Shown: positions 56,958-64,000 of the stretch, piece by piece
Layout: the number at the start of each line of letters is the position of its first letter
Position numbering within the stretch: position 1 is the first letter of the stretch
Made by a program: the position numbers and the translations under genes
NCBI GenBank assembly: GCA_947458455.1
Contig: CANGYJ010000011.1
Location: 1 to 64,000, forward strand
Length of the DNA stretch: 64,000 nucleotides
Source: Verrucomicrobiaceae bacterium
GTDB taxonomy: Bacteria > Verrucomicrobiota > Verrucomicrobiia > Verrucomicrobiales > Verrucomicrobiaceae
Direction of reading: 5' to 3'
Notes under the pieces: generated by a model
The model's database searches: none
Seen by the model: the letters and a program-made list of their open reading frames with translations, nothing else
Told to the model about the DNA's origin: nothing

Positions 56958-57871
56958 CAACCAAATCTCAAACACTTGCCGAGCTCGGTGAAGACAAGCT
57001 CATCCGCCGCCTGATGCGCGGGGTGAAGCTGGATGGCGATGTGATCGCCGGGGCAGGAGATGACTGCGCCGTCGTGCGCAGCACGAAAAATGAGCACACC
57101 CTGCTCAAAACCGATGCGCTGGTGCAGGACGTGCATTTCACGCTCGAAACCCCGCCGAACCTCATCGGGCGGAAAGCCATTGCCCGCGTCGTGAGTGATT
57201 TTGCCGCCATGGGGGGCACGCCACGGCATGCGATGGTCACCTTGGTGGCCCCGCCGAGCATGGAGGTGGCTTTTCTCAGCGGCATTTACCGAGGCATGCG
57301 AGCCATCGCCAAAGAGTACGGCATCAACATCGTGGGTGGAGAGACCTCTCGCGGCCTCGTGCTCATGCTTTCCATTTCCATGAGCGGCACGGTGCCCTCG
57401 AAAAGCTGGCTCTCTCGCAGCGAGGGAAAGGCGGGCGATGTGGTGCTGGTCACCGGTCGCCTCGGCGGCTCGATCAAAGGTAAGCATCTCAAATTCATCC
57501 CGCGTCTCGAAGAGGGCCGCTGGCTCGCCGTGCATGCCCGCCCGCATGCCATGATGGACATCAGCGATGGCCTTGCCAAAGACCTGCCTCGTCTCGCTCT
57601 CGCCAGTGGCACGCACTTCGAGATCAACGTGGCCGCGGTGCCCTGCAATCGTGGCTGCACCTTCGATCAAGCTTGGGGTGACGGTGAGGATTATGAACTC
57701 CTTCTGGCCGTGAATCCGCGAGGCCTGAAGTCTCTCCTCCGCCGTTGGCGTGAGGCTTTCCCCAAACTGCCTCTCACCGTCATCGGTAGGCTCGTTCCGC
57801 CCGGCCAGGGTTCACCGCCGTATGCCGTGAATACCGGCTGGGATCACTTTGCCCTGAGTGCTGACGCATGA
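56954..57871 (+). CDS. thiL: thiamine-monophosphate kinase
   Basis: A 305-residue ThiL. It phosphorylates thiamine monophosphate to the diphosphate cofactor with ATP. The motifs GAGDDCAVV, TDALVQDVHFTLET, ARVVSDFAAMGGTPRHA, MDISDGLAKDL and GDGEDYELLL are all present and in order. It overlaps both neighbours by ATGA, so the three genes form one operon. Length normal. Confidence 0.94.
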   Translation: MTTKSQTLAELGEDKLIRRLMRGVKLDGDVIAGAGDDCAVVRSTKNEHTLLKTDALVQDVHFTLETPPNLIGRKAIARVVSDFAAMGGTPRHAMVTLVAPPSMEVAFLSGIYRGMRAIAKEYGINIVGGETSRGLVLMLSISMSGTVPSKSWLSRSEGKAGDVVLVTGRLGGSIKGKHLKFIPRLEEGRWLAVHARPHAMMDISDGLAKDLPRLALASGTHFEINVAAVPCNRGCTFDQAWGDGEDYELLLAVNPRGLKSLLRRWREAFPKLPLTVIGRLVPPGQGSPPYAVNTGWDHFALSADA

Positions 57872-58290
57872 CGATTCTCCGCACGTCTGACGAAGCTCAT
57901 CAATGGGGCCGTGAGCTAGCGCCGACACTCGCGGCGGGCGATGTGATTGCCTTATGCGGCCAGCTCGGGGCAGGGAAGACGCAGATCACGCGGGGCATTG
58001 TGGAGGGCATGGGATCGAACGCGGCGGTGACGAGTCCGACCTTCACCCTCGTCCACGAATACCTCGACGGTCGCCTGCCGGTCTTCCATTTTGATTTTTA
58101 CCGCATGGAGACGGCGGCGGAAGTCATCGGCATCGGCTGGGATGAGTTTTTGACCGAGCCGGGCGTGATCATCGTCGAGTGGGCGGACATGTTTCCTGAT
58201 CTGCTGCCGTCTGGCACCAGGTGGTTTCACCTGGAGGCAAAGGCGGATGGCTCACGCGAGGTCGTGGAGAGCCACGAGTCGTTGACTTAG
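57868..58290 (+). CDS. tsaE: TsaE, ATPase of the tRNA t6A synthesis complex
   Basis: A 140-residue P-loop ATPase with GQLGAGKTQITRGI (residues 31-44), switch SPTFTLVHEY and LPVFHFDFYRM, then VEWADMFPDLLP. It helps TsaB/TsaD make the N6-threonylcarbamoyl adenosine of tRNAs reading ANN codons. Overlaps thiL by ATGA. It meets the histidine kinase stop tail to tail with a 4-bp overlap (TTAG). Size typical. Confidence 0.93.
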   Translation: MTILRTSDEAHQWGRELAPTLAAGDVIALCGQLGAGKTQITRGIVEGMGSNAAVTSPTFTLVHEYLDGRLPVFHFDFYRMETAAEVIGIGWDEFLTEPGVIIVEWADMFPDLLPSGTRWFHLEAKADGSREVVESHESLT

Positions 58291-60629
58291 CGTTTCTTCG
58301 CCTGCTTGGCGACCGGCGGTTTTTGTCCCAAGGGATAGAGGCAGGTGATGGTGACGCCCTTGCGTGGCTTCGAGTCGATCTTCAATTCCGCGCCGATGAG
58401 ATCGGCCCGGTAGCCCATGACGCGGAGGCCGATGCCGTTCCCCAGCGAGCCTTTACGGCACTTGATGCCGCTGCCGTTGTCTTTGATGAGGAGGGCGGCG
58501 TGGGTAGGTGAGAGGCGCTTCAGGACGATGTGGATCAGCGAGGGCTTGCCATGACGCAGGGCATTGTTCACGGCTTCCTGAGCGATGCGGTAGAGGTTTG
58601 ACTCGTGCTCAGGGTCTTTCAGCCGCACCTCGGGATCAATGTCACAGCGTGTTTCGATGCGGAAATCCGTGCTGACCGTTTCCGCCAGCAGGCGCAGGCC
58701 ACCGTGAAGGCCGCGGTGACGCACGGAGAGCGGTGAAAGACCATGCGACATGCGCCGCACCTCCGCCACGGCCTGCCGGATGAGTTCACCGATGCGGGCG
58801 GCGGATTGCTTCGGTGCTCCATGAAGCTCGGATTCGAGGAGCTGGGTGAGTGAATAGATGCCAGTGAGCGTCTGGCCCACACCATCGTGCAGATTATGCC
58901 CGATGGTGGCCTGCTCCTCCTCGGCCACGCGGATGAGCTCCTGCTCCAGGTGGCGGCGCTCGGTGATGTTCGTCCCGGTGATGATGATGCGGTCAAGCGA
59001 GCCGTCCGGGTGGCGCAGCGAGGTGCTCTGGATCTCGACGTAGAAGATCTGGCCCACACGGGAGTGGATGCGCAGCACCACGGGAGGGTTGTCCTTGCCT
59101 CGAAGCAGGTTTTGGAAGCGCTCCATAGACCGGGGCACCTCGTCAGGATCGAGAAGGCCAGCCTCCCAGGGATTGCGGCCGAGGAGTTTTTTCTGAGGGT
59201 AGCCGAGCAGCTCGATGACGGCCTTATTCACATGGGTGAAGCAGCCTTTGGCATCCATCACCAGAATGAGCGCCGTCGTCTGATCGAGCACCGTCTGGTT
59301 GAAACGCTGGCTTTTGACGAGCTCCTCCTCGGCCCGTTTGCGGTCGTCGATGTCTGAGATGGTGCCAGTCATCTGCACCGGATTCCCCTTGGCATCACGC
59401 CGTGCCTTGCCACGAGCAATAAACCATTTGTAGGCACCGCTTTTCATGAGAAGGCGGAATTCCACCTGATAGGGATGGTCGTGCTTGAAGTGTTCTTCAC
59501 GAGCTTTCCGCACTCGGGCCACATCATCTGGATGAAGCCGGTCGAGAAAGGTCTCCTGCCGGATGTTTGGCAGCTCGTCGTCGGCATACCCCAGCATTTC
59601 TTTCCACCGAGGGGAGAGGTAAACTTCATCCGTGAGGATGTTCCAATCCCACAGGCCATCGGTGCTGCCCGCGATGGCGCGGGCATAGCGTTCCTCGCTT
59701 TGGCGGAGGGATTCCACCGCCAGCCGATGATCGACTGCCAGGGCTACGAGTTGCGCGGCGGCCTCCACGGCCGTGAACTCCGCCACAGCGGGCACATGCG
59801 GGTGCTGGTGGTAGCAGGCGAAGGTGCCGAGAAGCTCCCCCGAGCCGCTTCGCACGGGCTCCACCCAGCAGGAGGCCAAGCCCGTCTTCGTGAAAGCGGC
59901 CTCGCATTTTTTCCAGCCCGGATCGGTGGCGATCTCACGTGTGATGACACGTTCGCCCGTGAGTATCGGTATGCCGCAGCATGGCATGCCCTGCCGCACC
60001 GCCATGCCTTCGATCTTTTTGCGAAACGGAGCCGGCAGGCTGGGGGCGGCAGCGATGCGCAGGACGCCGCTTTTTTCATCCAGTAGCCAGAGACAGCAGA
60101 TCATGTCCGGCTGACCGGCCTCCACGCTGTTTAAGATGGCGTCAAAAATCTGCTGCTGTGCCTCCCCACGCATGATCATCCGCAGCACATCGGACTCCCG
60201 CTGCTGCGCCAGCCTCCACGCGGAGATATCCGTATGCGTGCCAATGATATGAAGAGGCCGTCCGCGAGCATCCCGGCTGGTCACCATGCCACGGGCGAGA
60301 ATCCACTTCCAGCTTTCGTCCTTGCACCGCATGCGAAACTCCGCCGAGTAGGCGGGGTTCCGGCTCACGAGATGGGCATGGAATTTCTCCAGAACACCGA
60401 GGAGGTCTTCCGGATGGACCCGCTTCTCCCATTCGTGGTAGTCGTTTTGAATTTCATCCGGCTCGTAGCCCAGCATGATTTTCCACTGGGCGGAATACTG
60501 CACCTCTCCGCTTTTCATATCCCAGTCCCACATCCCATCTCCGGCACCTTCGAGAGCGCTGCGCCAGCGTTGATCCACTGTGAGTGGTGCTGAAGACGGT
60601 TTCTTTTTGGAACGCGAGGTTTTGTTCAT
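58287..60629 (-). CDS. soluble PAS-GAF-PAS-PAS histidine kinase (NarL type)
   Basis: A 780-residue sensor kinase without membrane helices. Order: PAS with PAC (about 25-135, QYSAQWKIMLGYEPDEIQND), GAF (about 150-300), PAS with PAC (310-430, WKEMLGYADDELPNIRQE), PAS (440-560), then the HisKA_3 dimerisation segment with phospho-His in GHNLHDGVGQTLTGI and the ATPase domain (NLYRIAQEAVNNALRHGKPS, DNGSGI, GLRVMGYRADLIGA). Starts at ATG 60629; upstream open frame is not homologous. Its response regulator is not adjacent. A cytoplasmic signal, perhaps redox or small molecule, is likely. Confidence 0.88.
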   Translation of the reverse strand: MNKTSRSKKKPSSAPLTVDQRWRSALEGAGDGMWDWDMKSGEVQYSAQWKIMLGYEPDEIQNDYHEWEKRVHPEDLLGVLEKFHAHLVSRNPAYSAEFRMRCKDESWKWILARGMVTSRDARGRPLHIIGTHTDISAWRLAQQRESDVLRMIMRGEAQQQIFDAILNSVEAGQPDMICCLWLLDEKSGVLRIAAAPSLPAPFRKKIEGMAVRQGMPCCGIPILTGERVITREIATDPGWKKCEAAFTKTGLASCWVEPVRSGSGELLGTFACYHQHPHVPAVAEFTAVEAAAQLVALAVDHRLAVESLRQSEERYARAIAGSTDGLWDWNILTDEVYLSPRWKEMLGYADDELPNIRQETFLDRLHPDDVARVRKAREEHFKHDHPYQVEFRLLMKSGAYKWFIARGKARRDAKGNPVQMTGTISDIDDRKRAEEELVKSQRFNQTVLDQTTALILVMDAKGCFTHVNKAVIELLGYPQKKLLGRNPWEAGLLDPDEVPRSMERFQNLLRGKDNPPVVLRIHSRVGQIFYVEIQSTSLRHPDGSLDRIIITGTNITERRHLEQELIRVAEEEQATIGHNLHDGVGQTLTGIYSLTQLLESELHGAPKQSAARIGELIRQAVAEVRRMSHGLSPLSVRHRGLHGGLRLLAETVSTDFRIETRCDIDPEVRLKDPEHESNLYRIAQEAVNNALRHGKPSLIHIVLKRLSPTHAALLIKDNGSGIKCRKGSLGNGIGLRVMGYRADLIGAELKIDSKPRKGVTITCLYPLGQKPPVAKQAKKR

Positions 60630-60767
60630 GGCGGAGGTGCCCTTGGGGATACCACGAAGAGGAGGCGCGATGCCACAAGATTGTCGCTCCTTCGCCAAAT
60701 GCCTGAAGGGCCGAATCAAGGCTGCCAGGCAGCATCCCAGTTCATCGAGCGGTAAGCTGGGTGGCTT

Positions 60768-61112
60768 TTATTTGCGAAACACAAAGTACACCGCCCCGCA
60801 GAGGCAGAGACCAGCCCAGAGATAATCCCATTTGAGTGGCTGTTTCATGTATAAGAGCACAAAGGGCACGAAGACGGTGAGTGTGATCACCTCCTGGATG
60901 ATCTTGAGCTGCGGCAGGGAGAGCGCGCTGCTGCCGATGCGGTTCGCGGGCACCTGGAGCAGATATTCAAAGAAGGCGATGCCCCAGCTCACGACGGCTG
61001 CGATGAACTACGGCTTTGCCTTCATGTCCCGCAGATGCGCATACCAAGCGAAGGACATGAAGACGTTCGATGCCACCAGCAGGCCCACGGTTTTGACGAG
61101 CGTCCAGTTCAT
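60768..61112 (-). pseudogene. DUF486 (DMT-like) membrane protein broken by one amber codon
   Basis: The frame starts at ATG 61112, overlapping the purK stop (ATGA), and reads NWTLVKTVGLLVASNVFMSF, AWYAHLRDMKAKP, then TAG at 61008-61010, then FIAAVVSWGIAFFEYLLQVP and onward to a stop at 60768. Apart from the TAG this is a full-length 114-residue DUF486 protein with four membrane helices. Trp (TGG) is the usual residue at such a place, so one base change would explain it. Either a nonsense mutation, a sequencing error, or read-through. Confidence 0.85.
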
Positions 61113-62251
61113 CCAATGCCGAGAGCTTTGCGAATCGCCAGAGCATGCTCCAGCGCTTCCTCCACCGTATCGCCAAGGACGGTGAAGTGGCCCATCTTGC
61201 GGCGGGCGCGGGCTTCTTTTTTACCGTAGAGATGGAGCTTTGCCCGCGGATGGTTCAGCACGGGGCTCCAGTCTGGATGCGTCTTGGGAGCAGGCCAGAT
61301 GTCACCAAGCAGATTCACCATCACGGCGGGCGTGTGCTGCGTGGGATCGCCAGGAGTTAGACCGCAGACGACACGCTGCTGCTGCTGAAACTGGTTCGTC
61401 ACGCAGGCGTCGATGGTGTAGTGACCGCTGTTGTGAGGGCGCGGGGCGATTTCATTCACCATCACGCGGCCCTCGGCGGTCACAAACATCTCCACCGCCA
61501 TGGTGCCGACGTAATCCAGACCTTCGGCCACGGCCTCCCAAAGCTCGATGGCCTGCTCGGTGATCGCTGACTCCACACGAGCCGGGGAAATACTCACGTC
61601 GAGGATGTGATGCGTGTGCTGGTTCTCCACACAGCCATGCACCGCCATCTTGCCATCCACGCTGCGGGCACCGACGACGCTCACTTCGCACACAAACGGC
61701 ACCCACTGCTCCACTACGGCTCGATGCCCCTCGAAGTTCTTCCATGCCTCGGCGAGGTCTGTCTCAGCGTTCACCTTGCACTGGCCTTTGCCATCGTAGC
61801 CAAACGCGGCCGTTTTGATCACACAAGGCCGTCCCAGTTCGCTCGCAGCGGCTTCGAGGCTCTTCAAATCATCCACCACGCGAAATTCCGCGCAGGCGAT
61901 GCCTTGATCCCGCAGGAAGAGCTTTTCACGCTCGCGATGCTGCGTGGTGAAAATGGCCTTGGAGGAAGGTCGCAGCGGTTTCACCGCCTCGACGGCTTCC
62001 AGCAGGCTTGCGGGCAGATTTTCAAACTCCGCCGTCACCACATCCACCTGGCTCAAAAAGCGTTTCAGCGCCTCTGCATCGTCATACGAGGCATTGATCT
62101 CCTCATCCGCATACTGACCTGCGGGGCAGCCTTTGGGCTCGTCGGTGAAAATGATCACGCGGTAGCCAGCGCGGCGTGCATCAAGCGCAAACATGCGCCC
62201 GAGCTGGCCGCCGCCGAGCATGCCAAGGGTGGAAGGAGGGTGAAATGCCAT
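61109..62251 (-). CDS. purK: PurK, N5-carboxyaminoimidazole ribonucleotide synthetase
   Basis: A 380-residue ATP-grasp enzyme from ATG 62251. It makes N5-CAIR from AIR, bicarbonate and ATP in purine synthesis. Motifs: LGMLGGGQLGRMFALDARRA, VIKTAAFGYDGKGQ, VEQWVPFVCEVSVVGAR, VEMFVTAEGRVMVNEIAPRP, HNSGHYTIDAC and MVNLLGD. The open frame reaches up to 62734 but that part is antisense of the permease gene. No purE is in the window. Overlaps the DUF486 gene by ATGA. Confidence 0.95.
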   Translation of the reverse strand: MAFHPPSTLGMLGGGQLGRMFALDARRAGYRVIIFTDEPKGCPAGQYADEEINASYDDAEALKRFLSQVDVVTAEFENLPASLLEAVEAVKPLRPSSKAIFTTQHREREKLFLRDQGIACAEFRVVDDLKSLEAAASELGRPCVIKTAAFGYDGKGQCKVNAETDLAEAWKNFEGHRAVVEQWVPFVCEVSVVGARSVDGKMAVHGCVENQHTHHILDVSISPARVESAITEQAIELWEAVAEGLDYVGTMAVEMFVTAEGRVMVNEIAPRPHNSGHYTIDACVTNQFQQQQRVVCGLTPGDPTQHTPAVMVNLLGDIWPAPKTHPDWSPVLNHPRAKLHLYGKKEARARRKMGHFTVLGDTVEEALEHALAIRKALGIG

Positions 62252-62362
62252 GGGAGCCTTCCGCGCTACCCGGACGCCGGGGCTTTTCAAATTGAAAACC
62301 GGCTTGTTTCGGTCTTCCTGCTCTCTTTCACTCTTCAGCCGTCTTTTGGTTGTCCTCCTCTC

Positions 62363-63280
62363 ATGCTCCCCTTTCTCCTCCGCCGCGCTGTCAGTAGCAT
62401 CATCGTGATGTTCTGCGTGGTGAGCCTCGCCTTCGTGCTCATCCGCTCGATCAAAGGTGGGCCGTTTGAGCGGGAAAAGACGCCCGCGCACATCGTCGCG
62501 GCTATGGAGGCGAAGTATCAGCTCAATGGCTCGCTTTGGCAGCAATACCTCGCCTACCTCGGACGTCTCGCTCACCTCGATCTCGGCCCCTCGGCCAAAT
62601 ACCGCGATTGGCAGGTCTCCGAAATCCTCGCGCAAAAGCTGCCCAACTCGATCTCCATCGGCAGCATCGCCTTTGTCCTCGCCAGCACGCTCGGCGTGCT
62701 CATCGGCAGCTTCGCCGCCATGCACAAGGATCAAACTGCCGACCGCGTCGCCATGCTCGGTGCTTTGATGGCCATCTCCCTGCCCAGTTTCATCACTGGC
62801 CCGGCCTTGATCGCCCTTTTTGCGCTCTGGCTCGGCTGGTTGCCGGTGGGCGGCTGGGGCACCGCGCAGCAGATGGTCCTCCCCGCTCTCTGCCTCTCCG
62901 GCCCTTACATTGCTTACATCGCTCGATTGATGCGGAATTCACTGCTCGACGTGCTCAAAAGCGATTTCCTCCGCACCGCTAGGGCCAAAGGCTTGAGCGA
63001 AACCGCCGCCGTGGCGCGTCACGCGGCCAAAATTGCCATCCTGCCCGTCATCACCTACCTCGGCCCGCTCGCGGCGCATCTGCTCACCGGATCGATGATC
63101 ATCGAAAGCGTCTTCAACATCTCTGGCGCGGGCAGCGTCTTCGTGAATTCGATTCAAAACCGCGATGTGTTCCTGCTCGGTGGCGCGGTGATCGTGCTCT
63201 GCGCCATGCTCGTGCTCTTCAACCTCATCGTGGACCTGCTTTATACGGTTCTCGATAAACGCATCAAACTGCATGGCTAG
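62363..63280 (+). CDS. oligopeptide/dipeptide ABC transporter permease (OppB/DppB type)
   Basis: A 305-residue inner-membrane permease with six helices. The N terminus LPFLLRRAVSSIIVMFCVVS, the LRTARAKGLSETAA coupling (EAA) loop, GPLAAHLLTGSMIIESVFNI, and end LFNLIVDLLYTVLDKRIKL are family-typical. It forms the translocation pore with the next gene's product. The substrate could be peptides, nickel or murein fragments. Starts at ATG 62363 just after the divergent purK. Confidence 0.93.
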   Translation: MLPFLLRRAVSSIIVMFCVVSLAFVLIRSIKGGPFEREKTPAHIVAAMEAKYQLNGSLWQQYLAYLGRLAHLDLGPSAKYRDWQVSEILAQKLPNSISIGSIAFVLASTLGVLIGSFAAMHKDQTADRVAMLGALMAISLPSFITGPALIALFALWLGWLPVGGWGTAQQMVLPALCLSGPYIAYIARLMRNSLLDVLKSDFLRTARAKGLSETAAVARHAAKIAILPVITYLGPLAAHLLTGSMIIESVFNISGAGSVFVNSIQNRDVFLLGGAVIVLCAMLVLFNLIVDLLYTVLDKRIKLHG

Positions 63281-64000
63281 CACCCCAGCCCAAATCTCCC
63301 GCCCCGATGGCTGGGCTTTGCTGCGGCGAAATCGTGCGGCGATGCTCTCGCTCTACACGCTTGGCTTTCTTGCTCTCGCCGCTCTCGTGGGGCCGATGCT
63401 CATGCCGGAGGCACTCAAATCGACGAGTGATGCGCAGTTCCTCCCACCGCAAAGCGCCGGGCATGTGCTCGGCACCGATTTGAACGGCCAAGACCTCTTT
63501 TACCGCCTGCTCAGTGGAGCCCGTGTCTCTCTTGGCATCGGCGTGGCCGGGGCCTTCCTCAGCCTCGTCATCGGCACGCTCTACGGCATGGTCAGTGGCT
63601 ATGCTGGAGGGAAAGTGGACGCCTTCATGATGCGAGCTACCGAGGTACTTCAATCCGTCCCGCGCATCCTTTTCATCATGATCCTCATCGCCGCGCTGGA
63701 TGATCGTGTGAAGGATGCGCTCGATGCCGCTCGGCTGTGGGCGCAGGATGCGAAATGGCCCGCCATGGAAGGTTTTTTCCGCGATGCCATCCCTTACAGC
63801 CGCATCCTCGTCATGATTCTTTCGCTGGGCATCGTGGAGTGGCTCACCATGGCCCGCATCGTGCGTGGCCAGGTGCTCGTGCTTCGGGAAATGACCTTCG
63901 TCACCGCCTCCCGTGCCATGGGCCAGAGCCCTTGGGGCGTGCTCAAAAAGCATCTGCTGCCGAATTTGAGCACCATCATCCTCACCTACCTCACACTGAC
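63273..64000 (+). CDS. oligopeptide ABC transporter permease (OppC/DppC type), cut by the window end
   Basis: The frame opens at ATG 63273, overlapping the preceding stop by 8 bp, and stays open to the edge (242 codons). The product starts STPAQISRPDGWALLRRNRA; then a hydrophobic helix (MLSLYTLGFLALAALVGPML), GHVLGTDLNGQDLFYRLLSG, ARVSLGIGVAGAFLSLVIGT, and the EAA loop TASRAMGQSPWGVLKKHLLP. A segment of about 40 residues (DRVKDALDAARLWAQDAKWP onward) sits between helices and looks like an insertion relative to most OppC. The C terminus is outside. Confidence 0.92.
   Translation, partial: MASTPAQISRPDGWALLRRNRAAMLSLYTLGFLALAALVGPMLMPEALKSTSDAQFLPPQSAGHVLGTDLNGQDLFYRLLSGARVSLGIGVAGAFLSLVIGTLYGMVSGYAGGKVDAFMMRATEVLQSVPRILFIMILIAALDDRVKDALDAARLWAQDAKWPAMEGFFRDAIPYSRILVMILSLGIVEWLTMARIVRGQVLVLREMTFVTASRAMGQSPWGVLKKHLLPNLSTIILTYLTL

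Noticed and set aside
55770-56975. Open frame extending typA upstream to 56975
   Set aside because: It is antisense to the superoxide dismutase and following gene; family homology starts at 55769.
62252-62734. Open frame extending purK upstream
   Set aside because: Antisense to the OppB-like gene; PurK homology begins at 62251.

Overview
The window looks like a chromosomal segment of a Verrucomicrobiota bacterium (Prosthecobacter-like; inference). It carries several copies of the DUF1552/DUF1592-type and DUF1501 proteins that are expanded in the PVC superphylum, two formylglycine sulfatases with a GH36-like glycosidase, a Ser/Thr kinase fused to a sulfatase-modifying-factor (FGE) fold, and few strong Shine-Dalgarno sites. 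The genes are GC-rich and often overlap by ATGA.

Bases 1-18186 are an accessory island made of at least two integrated elements. At the left edge is the end of an ISL3-like insertion sequence. It has cut a DUF1156 (COG1743-type) DNA methylase gene, leaving only the C-terminal part. The partner DUF499 (COG1483-type) ATPase follows, then a two-gene type I CBASS: a patatin phospholipase and a CD-NTase. Next comes a mobilisation block on the minus strand (a membrane-segment-free coupling ATPase followed by three small proteins, two of them clearly membrane proteins). An array of hairpins and a perfect-length 203-bp tandem duplication separate it from a MobA/MobL-type relaxase. A remnant of a tRNA or tmRNA 3' end (12845-12864) precedes a P4-type integrase with a consensus promoter surrounded by five GGGGTAT boxes. 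A 31-residue membrane peptide, a Fic protein, an ECF sigma factor, an excisionase-like HTH protein and a second tyrosine recombinase follow. The island ends at a tRNA 3' fragment (18155-18186).

From 18187 on is chromosomal backbone: an RsmB-type rRNA methyltransferase, ClpX, a pseudopilin, tRNA-Gly(CCC), the kinase-PEGA-FGE protein, KdsD and a GumN/TraB lipoprotein. Bases 26753-37575 hold a minus-strand operon: a GntR/FCD regulator, a DUF1552 protein, two sulfatases, a GH36-like enzyme and a very large cytochrome-like DUF1587/1592/1588/1585 protein. It is probably for uptake or breakdown of a sulfated glycan, with two GGTATAC operator-like sites ahead of the regulator.

Bases 37671-48077 hold a tandem pair of paralogous secreted proteins, a second DUF1552/DUF1592 pair split by a four-helix-bundle (S23/IVP-like) gene, and an orphan DUF1501 protein. 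This stretch is rich in small repeats: REP-like palindromes (two of them 60 bp, inserted in frame inside a gene) and a family of tandem octamers (GGAGTNNT) that bracket genes, including both sides of the S23-like gene. A GYF_2-domain gene at 48618 has the layout of a single integron gene cassette with an attC-like site.

Bases 49151-64000 carry a double-domain ModA-like binding protein, another DUF1592-type protein, an O-antigen-ligase-like membrane protein, TypA, superoxide dismutase, ThiL, TsaE, a PAS/GAF NarL-type histidine kinase, a DUF486 gene broken by one amber codon, PurK, and two oligopeptide-transporter permeases, the last running off the edge.
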